Assembly (NCBI GenBank): GCA_963576475.1
Contig: OY754980.1
Location: forward strand, 30,239,563 to 30,303,562
DNA from: Molanna angustata
Lineage: Eukaryota; Arthropoda; Insecta; Trichoptera; Molannidae
Direction: 5' to 3'
Length of the DNA stretch: 64,000 nt
The stretch's first letter is position 1; each line of letters begins with the position of its first letter. Below the pieces are notes generated by a model that ran no database searches, was not told the DNA's origin, and saw only the letters and a list, made by a program, of their open reading frames with translations. Shown in pieces: positions 11,715 to 24,099 of the stretch. The position numbers and the translations under genes were made by a program.

Positions 11715-11840
11715 CTTTTTAGGTGAGACGTGACTGGTGTGTGGGAAAATACGCATGTGTCGTGCTTACGTTTATAATGTAATGCACACCCGCACACCTG
11801 TCGCTGGTCACCCCACATTGTGGGGGGGGGGGGGTATTGT
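11715..11840 (+). repeat. Interspersed repeat family D
   Basis: GTGAGACGTGACTGGTGTGT, GTGTCGTGCTTACG, GCACACCCGCACACCTGTCG and CACCCCACATTGTGGG, then a run of 13 G. Related copies: 23405-23556, 28545-28715, 28785-28840 (reversed), 35915-35965 (reversed), 43570-43690 (reversed) and 46950-47070. Its reverse strand is open over MWG-QRQ-CGCA-YK-KHDTCV in two copies. Confidence 0.75.
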
Positions 11841-12059
11841 TGGTATGTATGTAATGTATAGTGTCTCTCCTCTATCAGTTTGTGCATACCTAGGGATTTG
11901 AAATTGTGTAATTTAACATGACGTGTATTCCCCATAATTTTTAAATGGAATAAAATCGAGCACGGGGGTTCAAATATTTCTGTGAATTTTTATTCGTCTT
12001 TTTATTGGTCTCTTGTAATTTATTAATGAATTAAGTAAATTAAAAAATTTAAGTAAATT

Positions 12060-12135
12060 GCTCCGCTTTTAAATTATTTATTTATTTATTTTCTTATTTA
12101 TTTATTTATTGTTTATTTACTTATTTATTTAATTT
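12060..12135. repeat. (TATT)n low-complexity tract
   Basis: ATTTATTTATTT repeats with interruptions. Confidence 0.8.
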
Positions 12136-12324
12136 TTTTAAGACATTTACATATCACACATCATATGGTAAAATAAAAGAGATAAAAGTAACATATTGTG
12201 AAGTATAAAGTGTAATTTAGAAATCACAATAATGGCGTTTTAAAAATCATCCATATTTATATTTATTTTTATTTATTTAATATGGCTTCTCGAGCAACTA
12301 ACAGGTACTATGTCAAGTATAACT

Positions 12325-12452
12325 TTAACACGAACCCAAGTTGCCACATTCTGAAGACTTGCGATATTAATCGTCTCACAGATCCAGACTGAAAACAAAA
12401 TTAAAAACAGTGTCTCCACCGGGTATCGAACCCGGGACTTTTGGATCAGCAA
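12325..12452 (-). mobile_element. SINE family 1
   Basis: Reversed copy: AGTTGCCACATTCTGAAGAC, ACAGATCCAGACTGAAAAC, then TCCACCGGGTATCGAACCCG (B-box with one change) and GACTTTTGGATCAGCAATCT. Confidence 0.8.
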
Positions 12453-12459
12453 TCTATAT

Positions 12460-13305
12460 AACATAATTTACTCAACAGTGCATTCCAGCCATACCCAGGT
12501 CCTAAGAAGCTTCATCTTTGATCTTTTTTTTATAATTTCCCTTTTGAATTTTGATTCAGTTAAAATAAAAATTAAAATTTATTAATTATTATATGCCTGA
12601 TACAATGATAGTTGGTTTTAGCAGCGTTTCGCAGACAAACAAACATAAAAATAGACATGGGAAATTATGTAAGTTGATATAATATTTGACACAAAACATG
12701 AAGAGGATCTTTTTTACCCGACCCTCATTAAAAGGCACCGACAGATAGACTTAGTGTACCTTAATTCTTTCAACTCACTTTATGAACTCAAGAATCTCCC
12801 GCCCGCCCTATGTAAAGAGGCTTGATGGTCGAAAAGCAAAAGGAGGAGGTCGAAAGAGGCGTATGGCAACGGTAAGAGGCTTACGAAAATAAAGGAAAAA
12901 TACCCGAAAGCCTCCAAACATATGTCACACGACACTGCGGTAAATTCGCTAAGTCCGCTCTTACAATTTTTTTACGTCGCTGCCTACCGCTTATTTTCGA
13001 AATCCCCGTTTAATTATGAAATTTTTTTTGATGACAACATTCACTTTCAAAAAAGAACTTTTGTGCGTATTTTAAGTAAACGCTATCACTGAGTGTTCTT
13101 AAAAGACCTCGTACCTACGTCAAACGAACAAGTCAATTTCGTACAACCGACCGAATATTTGTAGGTCTAAACAAGCTGGTTTCGGCCAACATTAAAAATT
13201 TTATCTCATGCTTATGTAAAAATACATCTTCTGAGGTTGACAATCCCAGAATACATTTTTATAAATCAATTTTCCAGAACGTGAAGCCATAATAAAGAAA
13301 AAAAT
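12460..13305. other. No recognised feature
   Basis: Intronic-type sequence. A purine-rich GGAGGAGGTCGAAAGAGGCG block at about 12840-12870 has no supporting frame. Confidence 0.35.
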
Positions 13306-13420
13306 TCAAAAAAGAGACTTTGATGTTATCATTGACAGTCAACTCTTATTCATTCCCCACATTGATAGCATTGTGAACAAGAGCTTTAAGAACTTAAATA
13401 ATTTTGATGCACAAAATCCT
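13305..13420 (+). mobile_element. LINE (CR1/Jockey-type) reverse-transcriptase fragment
   Basis: The frame from about 13310 reads KRDFDVIIDSQL, FIPHIDSIVNKSFKNL. This is the conserved segment after the palm (D-x-G-V-x-x-D-x-x-L-x-F-x-x-H-I) in CR1/Jockey-group reverse transcriptases. It stays open about 35 codons and is then lost. It may belong with the same-strand C-terminal piece at 14440-15055. Confidence 0.65.
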
Positions 13421-13609
13421 TTAAACGTACAAGTTCCCTTAATCTTCTTTTGTAAGAAGCCACCTAGAGTTCACTTCAACTGTGTTAAGCTCTTACTACA
13501 ACATTCATAATATACATATTATCTTATCAAAAAAACTCAAAAGATATTTGTAAAATCCTTTAAGTTCCGTAATAAAATATACAATTATACTAGTAACTAA
13601 TCTTTACTT

Positions 13610-13768
13610 ACTTAATCCACGTTCGCTACCAGTGTGGAGCATGTACAATGGACGCCACGAAATTTCTCCAAGCCTCTCTATCTTGCGCCAGATGGATAGC
13701 TTCATCCCAGATTAAGCTAGCATCATTCAGGTCCGCAGAGAATGCTTGCTTGATTGTATCCAATATTT
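13610..13768 (-). mobile_element. LINE reverse-transcriptase C-terminal fragment
   Basis: The minus strand reads DTIKQAFSADLNDASLIWDE then AIHLAQDRERLGEISW. The pattern A-x-x-L-A-Q-D-R-x-x-W marks the extreme C-terminus of several insect non-LTR polyproteins. Only about 45 codons remain. Confidence 0.5.
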
Positions 13769-14436
13769 AAGGGCGTGCAAATTACTTTCTTTAGAAAAAC
13801 GAAGAAAAATTTCAGACATGATCTTTATTTACGAAATATTAAAAAAATTGGTCGATGGTTGAAATAATGATATTTAACTGCCACTCTAGAACATCACGTC
13901 ACAACAACCTATTTTACAAAACTTTTTTCAAAAACAAATAATTACAACCGATACAGTTTTATGAAACGCTGCTGTAACAACTACAATAATCTTAACCCTA
14001 AACCTGATCTATTTAATATGTCTCTACAAGCAGTAAAGCATATTCATATTGCAACTACAAGCATCGGTTAGGGAAATTATCCTATTTCATCATTCCATTT
14101 CATTTCACAGTTTCCTAACCAAATCCTAAATCCCATTCCTCGAACCCTCACCTGATCAATGTTCTCTTCGTGGAATAATATGTAAAAATATTTATACAAG
14201 AAAAAACACTATAATTGGCTATTTCTTTTTTAATTGTGTATCTATATTATGATTGATTTTGAAAAAATGCTGTTATGTTTCCGAACAAAATACAAAACAA
14301 TACAAAATCAATACAAAAGTAGATTGATCTTATAGTTTGGGTTGTACACAGTGAAAAGACAGAATTTGATACGCCATTTTGCATGCTCACAAAACAATCT
14401 TGTCATAACATAAAAATCAATAATACGAATAATTCT

Positions 14437-15056
14437 CAATAAACCATTCAGATATCCCAGTAATCTATTATTCACTGATTTTAAAGTCTTAAATGTCAGA
14501 CAACTGTACCCAATTGCTAGCCACTCTTATTCCACCCGTAATTCTCAAAAGTCAACTATTATAAAGAAAAAAACAAACACTACTTTCGCACAGCGTAATT
14601 TTAGATTTCTTGGCCCCAAAATGTTTAATTTTCTACCTGATGACTGGAAACAGTTGACAAGAAATGTGCTGAAAAAAACAATAATTGCTTGGCTTATATC
14701 AAATATATAAATCAAATAATAAATTAATTTCACTTCTAACTTAATTGGCCTGAAAATTTGTTAAATTTACCTTATTTTTAGAATCATAATTGTATGTGTG
14801 TGTTGTGTTGTGTTGATTATTGCTACTATAGTAACTATTCCTCTCGGACGTCCTAAAACAGGTTCACCTAGTTGGGCCTCCAACGTGTCAATATTTTTTA
14901 TACAGCGTACAACTCGGACAAATTTACATGTAAAACTGTACCTACATTGTTAATGTAGTAATACATTTTGTTGTTATAATTCTTGTTATTTATGTTACTT
15001 ACGCTGTTTTATGTCTAATAATACTATGTAAAAATAAAAATAAAAAATAAAAAAAA
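14437..15056 (+). mobile_element. LINE (CR1/Jockey-type) C-terminus, 3' UTR and tail
   Basis: An open frame from about 14447 to the TAA near 14708 reads PSNLLFTDFKVLNV, then SHSYSTRNSQKS, RFLGPKMFNFLPDDWKQL and a terminal AWLISNI. The S-Y-x-T-R and F-x-G-P-K-x-F-N-x-L-P patterns are the hallmark of CR1/Jockey ORF2 C-termini. The 3' UTR contains TGTGTTGTGTTGTG and ends in an AATAAAAA-type tail near 15025-15056, a normal LINE 3' end. 5'-truncated or interrupted. Confidence 0.75.
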
Positions 15057-15206
15057 ACACAGCATGGGCTCTGAAAATGATAAAAAAATACGCTCGATTA
15101 TTCTTAAGAAATGAACTCAGAAAAATAAAGCCTCTTTTCATTATTACATATAAAATTTGTTGCATTCACTAAAAACTTTGGAACTATTCGCTTATCTATG
15201 TCACAG

Positions 15207-15251
15207 CTGCTCTCCACAGTCACGACATGTCCATGTGACTGTGGAGAGCAG
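15207..15251. other. 17-bp perfect hairpin
   Basis: CTGCTCTCCACAGTCAC (15207-15223) and its exact reverse complement (15235-15251) flank an 11-nt loop. Locally GC-rich compared with its surroundings. No transposon boundary visible. Confidence 0.8.
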
Positions 15252-15254
15252 CAG

Positions 15255-15955
15255 ACCACCGCACATCTGTGCAGCTGACCCTGAAGTCCAGTCAACTGCA
15301 CCATGCACGATCTTATGGTTGGCAATGATTGTGCTATCGATGTTTCTAGGCACTGGCAGAAGATTGTATAAATGCGTTGCTGTCGCGATAGAAGATGGCC
15401 TACAAAGTTCATCGCGATTGTAGTTGCACTATTAATACTATTACAACAATGATGGTAGTGTCAATTAGGACTCAGTATATTAAATTATTTTTGTTTATTC
15501 CAAATTCATTATGAATAAAATCGCATTTTGGGAATATTTCTACCACATGAGAAACAGGAAAGCAATGCATAAGGCCTCGTCTGCTCTGGGAGTGCTCATA
15601 TTTGTTTGAGTAAGATGGAACTAATTAACATAGTTCCACGCTGAATCATAATAAATATCTCATACACATATTTGGACCTACAACAATCGTATTACGTAAC
15701 AGTGAGTATTATAAGTTTAATTCAGAGTATAAGCCCTGGGAAATATATTACGTAGATATAATCCTGGAATTGTTAAGCATCCAATGCAACACAGGTGTGC
15801 AATTTATATGCAAAAGTAAGGAAGATTTATTACTAGTTGGGTGAATGGATATTCCAAAGATATCTGAATGCAACTGCAAGGAAAGATTGTCAGTATTTAT
15901 TTCTCTTAATTTAATATACTCACATGTTGTATAGTAACTAATCCATCTTCTAGCC
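15255..15955. other. No recognised feature
   Basis: AT-rich sequence without open exon-like segments beyond chance. Confidence 0.35.
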
Positions 15956-15957
15956 GG

Positions 15958-16188
15958 AGAAATAGCAACGTTTTCGATTGTCTTCTCTGGTTTAAATCCT
16001 GGGATTGGTTTGCAGCAATTTCTTCAATTCTATTCTGCCATTCTTCCCTGTCTTGTGCGGCTCTTTTGAAATCAACATATGATTAGCAGCGCACGTCTAC
16101 CAGCAGGCCCTCCAGATATTCTCGGCGTGGGCGTCCCCTAGGGCTTTTCCCCTCGGCCACACCCTCCAATGGCATTACATTGTATTGT
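15958..16188 (-). mobile_element. LINE reverse-transcriptase C-terminal fragment
   Basis: The minus strand reads LEGVAEGKSPRGRPRREYLE, GLLVDVRC, stop, SYVDFKRAAQDREEWQNRIE then EIAANQSQD. The G-R-P-R-x-x-Y-L basic block followed by A-Q-D-R-x-x-W is typical of non-LTR element ends. One in-frame stop marks it as dead. Confidence 0.65.
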
Positions 16189-16514
16189 ATATTAAAATCA
16201 ATTGTGGTTGGTTGGAAGAAACTTCCGTTTAACAACAAATCTACCAGTGTACAATTTATGTGTACAAGAAAATAAATAAATACATAGTATTTATTAATCA
16301 TTTTTAGAGCTATCCGTCCTACAAAGACATTATCAAGCCTATGATGCTTATCAAAAATTGACAGCCCGGAGTGGACCTTGGTTGAATCCAGCGATCTCTT
16401 CCATTCATTATTTTATAAAGTCTTGGTTTTTCAGTTTTTGATTTACAGAATGGATTCATCAGAGCCCATCCATCCCAGTTTGGACCCTCCTAATATAAAA
16501 TATTTAGTGTAATA

Positions 16515-16800
16515 AGGCAAATGGTACTACCACGGGAATTGCTCAGAAGAATTTGCATCTTTGGTCCCTCCTCCACCCACTCGCAACAGAGTCACTCGCT
16601 TTACTCAATCGCAGCATCCATTCACAGTGGACCTTCAACATATATGAACAAGTCGCTTCTCGAACTCCTTTATTAATACAGCAGCCCAACTGTGGAACGA
16701 TCTTCCGAATTCTGTGTTTCCACCTTTGTACAACCCGGGTCTTTTTAAAATTCGAATAAATAAACTCTTTTCTAGACTGCAAACCCCTCCCAACGCTACG
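16515..16800 (+). mobile_element. LINE (CR1/Jockey-type) C-terminal fragment
   Basis: The frame reads YHGNCSEEFASLVPPPPTRN, TRFTQSQHPFTVDLQHI, stop, TSRFSNSFINTAAQLWNDLP, NSVFPPLYNPGLFKIRINKL. C-S-E-E-x-x-x-L-x-P-P-P and A-x-L-W-N-x-L-P-x-x-V-F are diagnostic of CR1/Jockey-like ORF2 C-termini. One TGA interrupts it. Confidence 0.8.
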
Positions 16801-16929
16801 TAGTGCGCTTCTTCGGAAGAGCAAAATGGACCCAAATCCTAATAGCTGGTGTCCCCTACGTAGACATGTTAAAAAAAATGGTATAGGTACCTATCATTTT
16901 TATTAAATGGAGTGTTACTATGCCCTGCG

Positions 16930-17220
16930 ACATTTAAAGCATGTGTTCCCCTTATTTACTAGCCAGGTTCTAAGTCCAGTGTACATACTCTCAAATCCCA
17001 AGCTCAGGACTATGAAGGTAACAAGTTAACATTTACTTGGTGCTTGCCTAAAGTCCTCATTGTCACAGCATCGCTCTTCACGAGGAGATGGTGTGTGGTT
17101 TCCGCTCCCTCTTTGCAGAATCTGCATGTGTCATCTTCTTCTAATCCTATTTGTGTTCTCCAAGAATACGATGTCCTGTGAGAAATGCCATAACGGTTTT
17201 TAAGACTTTCCTATTATACA
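16930..17220 (-). mobile_element. LINE RNase H-region C-terminal fragment
   Basis: The minus strand reads LKTVMAFLTGHRILGEHK, then after a shift GLEEDDTCRFCKEGAETTHH and LL. L-T-G-H-x-x-L, C-x-x-C and T-x-x-H-L-L form the short Cys/His module after the RNase H domain of R1/Jockey/I-group elements. Frameshifted and truncated. Confidence 0.6.
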
Positions 17221-18085
17221 CATTATATTATATACATAAATATCTACCTGATATTGAAACTAAGAAGAAAATTAAATAAAAATATTTATTGGGTACCTTA
17301 AAAATAAAATTTCTCAAATATATTTAGCAGTGAGTTTCTAAAAAAAATACTTTGTTTTACTAAAAAAAATGTTTTATTAAAAAAAATTTTAAAAATACCT
17401 ATTTTAAGTACATTACGAGATTGGATCTTACGGCCTTTTTTGAGGTTTGAGATAACATGGGCGAAACGGTTTTAGTAAGCCTATCAGTCTTATTAAAAAA
17501 ATATATATATTAATGATAGATATTATAACGGAGTTGAGTAAATTTTGGTTACCGGTTCATGACGCTTTATATTTATTTATAAAATAAATTTCTAAATTTC
17601 ACATTTAAATTTTAAACAATATTCACAGTGTTTATATTAAAATATACTGTTATTATTTTGAAATGGAGATAAAATGGAGAAGGTTTCAATAAGAATTCAT
17701 AATAAATATGATTTCTCTCTTCAATGTTAACAATATTCTTTTGGTTTTTCTAAGACTTCTCATTAATTGCGTGGGCATCTCGGTATATATGTATGTACAT
17801 AGGTACATACTTCTTATCCTGTCAGCTCTCTGAATGCTATACATTTTTTATTGTGCAAACGCGCCAATTTATGCAGAATCAAAAACAAAAGCTCTTGACT
17901 CAAAAACAGTGGTTGTCAAATAAGAATCATGTTCAAAATGGCATTTATTTTATTCCGTGTCACATGAATCGTTTAAACTGTGATTTCACATACAAACTAC
18001 ATGCAAATTAACATGGTTCTACTATAGTTTTTATATGGCAGAATACATCAAAGTAATATGTACCTATAAGTGTATGTGTGTGTGT
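17220..18085. other. No recognised feature
   Basis: Very AT-rich, with A and T homopolymer runs near 17330-17400. No element boundaries seen. Confidence 0.4.
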
Positions 18086-18088
18086 GGA

Positions 18089-18335
18089 GACCGCCATGGC
18101 ATAGTTGGTAAGTCGTTTGACTTCTGCACGGGCGTCTTGGGTTCGATCTCCAGCAGAGGAGAAATTTATTTAAATTCATTTCTCACTCAATCCTAGCTTA
18201 CTTGGGCGGGAAAAACTGGTTAGTTGGAAGCAATTGGCATAGAAATCTCGTAATAATCAATGAATTCCACCGTATAATTTAAGTTATATTGCATTAATTT
18301 GATTCATAATGGAAATAAATAAATGACAAAAATAA
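18089..18335 (+). mobile_element. SINE family 2
   Basis: GACCGCCATGGCATAGTTGG (A-box region), a B-box-like GGTTCGATCTC (18140-18150), AGCAGAGGAGAAATTTATTT, then CTTACTTGGGCGGGAAAAAC and GGTTAGTTGGAAGC, ending in an AATAAATAAATG tail. More diverged than the 5469 copy. Confidence 0.8.
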
Positions 18336-18339
18336 TAAT

Positions 18340-19640
18340 ATATAAGGTTGAATGAGATGGGATCGCTACTTCCACCACCACAATGAGATGGGATGTAAAA
18401 AAAATCAACAAATGAAAAAATGCATCAACACGTGAAATAGTAATTTATTGAGAGCATGAATGAGAAGATGAAATGGTGATGCCAGGATCGGAATGTTTGG
18501 TACTAGGCTCTCTCTGCCTAATGCATCAGAGGTAAGAAGGACGTGGTATGTTGTATGTGTGTCACAAAATAATGATCAACCCAATAAAAAAGGTTTTCAG
18601 TTAAAATAATTCAGAACTACTGCTGAGAATTCACCATTATTAATATTATCATCGGAGTCGCCAGGCCTTTGAAATATTCTTCTTTTGATGTTTTTGTAAT
18701 GCTCCATCGTCTTGGTTCAAGATTCAATTTTAAATGTAAATTTCACGTCGTATCTCACAGGAAAACATGGCGAAACGAGATTTTTTTTCGCAAAAATCAT
18801 TGAAAAAATTTACCTAAATGTATGCATAGTTTAACGTGTAAAAACGTAAAAAAATATTATTCCAACTTCACTGAAAGATTTAAGTATGCTGAAGAAGATT
18901 TTGTTATTTGAATCATTTTAAATTCAAATAGATTCGGTTATCTATTTTATTCAAATAATAATTTCATATTACTAAAACTATCTACATATGTTTAATTATT
19001 TAATTTTTATATAATGTATGTATAACGTAATGTATGATGATGAGGGAAAAATTTTAAAGAAATTAAAAGAAAACAAAAATATAAACATAGTACCTATGTG
19101 TTTCAAATATATGAAATAAAAAAAAACATATATCACGTTACATTATTGTTTAATTTCATATTGCCAATATAAAAAAACGTAGTGATCAACGCAGTGGTTC
19201 AAATTCAAATACAGAATATGTTAAAGAAAAATATATAATTGACTGAGAAACAATATAAATGGAAAAGAAAACTTTTTTCCCTTTGAAGAATACTTGATGT
19301 TTGTTTCTATCATAGATATTTTATCATACTTCCAATGACTTTGAACTTTGATGAATTACGGTAGAATCAAAACATCTGCCCGATCACTAGTCGTGAAAAA
19401 TAAGGAAAAGACTACCACATCATGCCCAAGAAAAACCCGAAGAAAAGGATGCGCAAGACATCTGAGAGTCCACATCCCAAGATGCAACAAACTCTCCGGA
19501 AGCAGGCCGTAGTGGCCAGTCTTAAAAGTATAAATAGAGCTTAATTAGGGATTTGTTAATATAATCATGCCTGCCACATAAAAGTATAAACTCAGATGGA
19601 GCTATATAATAATATCAGTCATACTTAACTTATTGTGTCC
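18340..19640. other. No firm feature; small open segment at 19402-19545
   Basis: Mostly AT-rich. A 45-codon open segment beginning KDYHIMPKKNPKKRMRKTSE lies at about 19410-19543 and is Lys/Arg-rich. It has no splice context and is not a family I recognise; probably old repeat debris. Confidence 0.3.
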
Positions 19641-19647
19641 GAACATA

Positions 19648-19938
19648 CATATTAGACCTTTCCACTCCAATACGTTACAGCAGCGATTGCCACGTCATTT
19701 TCCACAACCAAGTCTTCCTTGTTACATCCCTGTACCATGTTTCGGCAGACAAGAAGATGGTTATCATCTTGGACCTCCCCGCAATCTCAATAAACATCTT
19801 CTTTTCGACATATACCTCTCATATACAAGTTATTTTTACACCTTGTGACACCTACACGGAGTCTATTCAATGTCTTCCATGTGCGGTCGAGCAGATAGTG
19901 TCCCGGTCTCAAAATCTCCAACAGTTCGTTCAATTCGT
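19648..19938 (-). mobile_element. LINE polyprotein C-terminal fragment
   Basis: One minus-strand frame reads ELLEILRPGHYLLDRTWKTL, NRLRVGVTRCKNNLYMRGIC, RKEDVY, stop, DCGEVQDDNHLLVCRNM, then NDVAIAAVTYWSGKV and TAA. The W-x-x-L-N-R-L-R-x-G-V pattern and the C-x-C-G-E-x-Q-x-x-x-H-L-L-x-C zinc module identify the end of a Jockey/R1-like element. A single TGA is the only lesion over 95 codons. Confidence 0.75.
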
Positions 19939-19939
19939 T

Positions 19940-21295
19940 CGATCGTTTTTTTACAAGTCATATAACACCATTTCTTATAAAAAATCTCATTAAAATTTTA
20001 TTGTTTAGTTATTTTTGTAATTACCAAAATATAACTATTAAGAGTTTCGCATTTCGTTGTAAATCTTAGTACACAACATCTGTTGTAGGTAAAATATAAT
20101 AAATTATCGACAATTCGATCATTTGAATGACCTAGCACGTCGAAAATAATGCCAACGAAATGTTTTCATAAAATTGATTTTAAAGAAGGCAGACTAAAGA
20201 ATGTTGGACCACTCATATTAAATCATCGATAAAGTGAGCCATTTTGTTGAGTCTGTGCACTTTCTATGAACAGTTCCAGATAATCACACCAGTGTAAAAT
20301 ATCTACCAAAGAATTATTTCCTCGGACACAGTTCTTGTATCTTATTGATTGTTATTATGATTGTTGAAAAATCGTTTAAAAATGAAATTAATTGATATTT
20401 TGATTGTGAAACCGTCGAACGTCGTTAGAAAAATCTTCGAATTATTATCACGACAAGTATAACATACCTTTACCCATCCTTTTTTTTGAGAAATTCACTT
20501 TTGTTGATACGACTATTTTGTTGTAATATTTATACGAAAATTACTCTGATTTTTTTCCCACAAAATCGCTTCCTTCGCTAGCTAAAATTTTGTTTTATAC
20601 AATCTGTGGTGTTGCCTACTTTGAAAACTTTCTCCGATAACTTTTTCATATATCAATGGTGATATACGAGTTTGGTGTTTAGCTATGGAAAAGTTTTTCT
20701 TGGCGTTCAACCATATTATTTATATACTTACCTACATACAAATATAAATTTATATAAATATAATTCAATGAACCACAACCTGAAGTTACAAGTTGTTAGT
20801 ACATAGTTTTTTCTCTCCATTACTATTTGACAGAGGGGAGTTTATTTTATATTTTCGAATAGTATTTTTATACATCGATTTCAATTAAACATTCCAAATT
20901 TGGAGAAGATTTAAATCACTATGGTACAACTAATACATGCAATTGCTCAGCTGTACACCCTTGGAGATACACAGCGCAGCTGGTTTTCAGCAATGTCTTG
21001 GATGTGCATAATAATAAAGAAAATATAAGATTAAAGATATATCCGGAAACACTTCTAGATACAGACAGAAACACGTAAATAAGACGAATGTGTAGAACGG
21101 AAGAATTCGTTCGATGGGGAAGATAAAGAAGGCGATACTGGAAGGAAAATGTTAATATGATGCAAGACAACAGCCTTCCACTTTTCGTGCTTCAAGTGAA
21201 CGCACCCTATCATACATCGTTCAATTACAAATTCCTCTTAGCGATCTCATTTCAACTGCATTTATTCTGCTTTCACAATTCATTATATAAGAGAC
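19940..21295. other. No recognised feature
   Basis: AT-rich sequence with no repeat matched elsewhere in the window and no exon-like frame. Confidence 0.4.
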
Positions 21296-21706
21296 TAGTA
21301 AAACCCGGCAGACGTTGTCATGCCTGTTAAATTATGTACCTCCAAATATATAAAAATGGTTGATCGGTATGTTTCCTTTTTATTATTTGAATTTCTTTTC
21401 TCGATTCGCTAATTATAATTCCGTCTTTTTATTCCCTCCAATCCAACAGTCCCTTCCATCCCTATTTATTCATTCATTCATTTATGCAACAACAAATATG
21501 TAGATCATTTTTCAAAATCTTTTGTGTGAGAAGTTAAATAATTAAATTAAATTTCAAATACGTTTTCTGCTATGCGTGGAATGTATCCCTAAAATTCAAC
21601 GACAATCCCAAATAGATCATGTTTGTAAATTCTTGTGTTAGATATTAAATAAATTAATAAATTCAATTCATAAAACTTCTCTTGTGCGCGCTGAACAAAC
21701 CCACTA

Positions 21707-22600
21707 AGGCCCAAATTATAGAATAATTCTCAAGACCGTTCTCCAAATGTGTCATCTCAAGACCATCTTGAGATCATGCTCGAAAATCCGTATTAAAAGT
21801 AAAATACGTACGCCGTCTCATTCGAGAAAGCGTACTCGAAAAAAATGTGCGTGCAGCTCTATAAATAAGTACTTTTTCTCGTGAATGGCAATAATTTCAG
21901 CGTTGTTATGTTGGTAGCAATGAGTTGGAATATCTATTTATAGATATTTCGACAATTCGTTGTCTTGGTAATCTTCGAAAGTGTAGAGAAATTTATGCAT
22001 CATAATATTAAGATACGTGATTAAATAGTGAAAATATCGACCATTTTATTCGAAAGAGGAAATGATATACTTCTTCGTTTATCTATTATATAGCATATTA
22101 TGGGAATATATGTACCTACAGTGAATAGATCCAGGAAAGGCAGCCATTTCAAAATATGATACAACATGCATAGAATAACAACATGATATTTCCTGGATGT
22201 ACCGAAAATTTTATGAAATCTTACAACATTTAATTCACATGATTAGTTTATGAATGATTGTACATTAATTACTCCCAGAAGGTTTCAAATGAGATTCTCG
22301 ATCCATTTTGATCCATTTTAGTACCGCTAACAATGTAAACGTCAAAATAGTAATAATGCGAAATTCGTCCGTGTCTTTATGCCTCTCTTTTTCGTGTAAA
22401 GCGCTGTCTCCTTTTCTCTCGTTGAGACCGTTCTCAAGACAGCGGGATAGCTGTCTCGAAGCAGTTTCAACTCTTCTATACATTTGGAGACCGGTCTTGA
22501 GATCAAGCCTAGTGACTTTTGTTTCTTTAATACCATTTTGGTTGAGAACGTGTTCTCAAGACCAGTCTCAAGCTGGAGAACGAATCTATAATTCGGGCCT
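21707..22600. mobile_element. 894-bp TIR element with TA target duplication
   Basis: Termini AGGCCCAAATTATAGAATAA and, reversed at the right end, AGGCCCGAATTATAGATTCG pair over about 25 bp. TA dinucleotides flank both sides (21705-21706 and 22601-22602). Subterminal TCTCAAGACC/GGTCTTGAGA repeats recur inside. No transposase frame, so non-autonomous. TA duplication suggests Tc1/mariner-type mobilisation. Confidence 0.65.
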
Positions 22601-22793
22601 TAGTTTCACTTCGATACAATTTTTTTTTTCATTTTTTTTTTGTGAGATATCGAATAAATAAATAAATATATTATAATGCATAAACTTTCTCCCGAATGAG
22701 CTGAATAAATTCCCAAAGTTTCATCGCAATCGGATGGTTGGTTTAGGAGTTCATCGCGAACATACAAACAGACAAACAAATATCCGTACATCC

Positions 22794-23027
<234 letters not shown>

Positions 23028-23394
23028 TTTTTTATGTGAAGTGTTCCCCTCATTTCGCCGCTAATAAAATTCAACAGAAATGAAATTTTAAAGCGAAGCT
23101 TTTATAATGTCAATTCAATTTAAAATTATAATAAAAGTTTTTCCCCTAAATCTTGGTGTAACAAAGCATAAACGTGTGTTAACGCCGCCGTGCCGTGTGC
23201 TCTCGATGCTAGGAATGAATTTGGAATTTAATTTTACACTTTTGACAATAGCGAAGGGTGATAAAACGAGGCCAAGACTGTTTCTATGCAAGGTCGGGAT
23301 CTACCCAAAAAAGGCTGCAAATTATATAAATCATTTTTTACGGGTGTCCCGTGCAAGCCAGATTGTCGAAAATAATTATAACAGGCAAAATATC

Positions 23395-23556
23395 ATCTCA
23401 CATGGTTCAGCAATGAGGTTCACCACACATTCTGAATTAAGTGCCTTTTTCGGTGAATCGAGATTGCTGGGATGATAACCACTTGTGTCGTGTTTCCTTT
23501 TATATGGTTATGCACACCCGTACATCTGTAGCCGGTCATCCCATATTTATTTATTT
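23395..23556 (+). repeat. Repeat family D
   Basis: CTCACATGGTTCAGCAATGA, CACACATTCTGAATTAAG, CACTTGTGTCGTGTTTCC and GCACACCCGTACATCTGTAG with GTCATCCCATAT. Diverged copy; shares the left part with 28545. Confidence 0.6.
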
Positions 23557-24095
23557 AAAAACTTATACAAAATATTTACAGATTATAGATACAATGATTG
23601 CATATTTATGTGTGACTCAACTTCAAAAAGAGAATTTCTCGTGTTATGAAGTGAGTCACATTTCACAAATCATACAAACTAACTGAAACTATATAAATCT
23701 TAACGTATGTATCATGCATCAAAAAATAGCAAAAAATTGACAACAAAAGCAAAAATATACGTAAAAATCATAAAAAATACAAAAAATAATATAGAATAAT
23801 CATAAATGCTTAACAATCCTAGAGTTAAAAATTAAAATAAAATCAAATAAAAATTCAAATGTAAATTTAAGATATTCTTTTTGTTACCAAGAATTTATTA
23901 AAAATTGATTTCTGCTAATTTTTAAAACTGTACTGGTATATCATTGAACCACTTTACCCCATAATTTTAATAATGATTTTAGCCAAAAGATATTTAGGGA
24001 TTTGCCATATTGGTATGAATTCATAACTCCCAACTATCTTCTTGGGTTAGTGAGGAGTAAAAATATAGTTTTGATATGTTGCATGTATTATGTTT
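23547..24095 (-). mobile_element. LINE (CR1/Jockey-type) C-terminus and 3' tail
   Basis: One minus-strand frame, with several stops, reads LTQEDSWEL, IHTNMANP, ISFG, NHY, NYGVKWFNDIPVQF, KLAEINF. Y-x-G-V-K-x-F-N-x-I-P is the CR1/Jockey C-terminal signature. It is followed by an A-rich 3' UTR that ends in a TAAATAAATA-type tail at the left boundary. Heavily decayed. Confidence 0.55.
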
Positions 24096-24099
24096 TTTG

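Noticed and set aside
15104..15423. Overlapping 88- and 102-codon frames on opposite strands
   Set aside because: Created by the local hairpin; no splice sites, no family similarity.
19402..19545. Lys/Arg-rich 45-codon open segment as a host exon
   Set aside because: No acceptor/donor pair and no recognisable domain; most likely repeat debris.
23107..23475. 122-codon plus-strand frame
   Set aside because: Its right part overlaps repeat family D and the rest shows no recognisable motif or codon bias.
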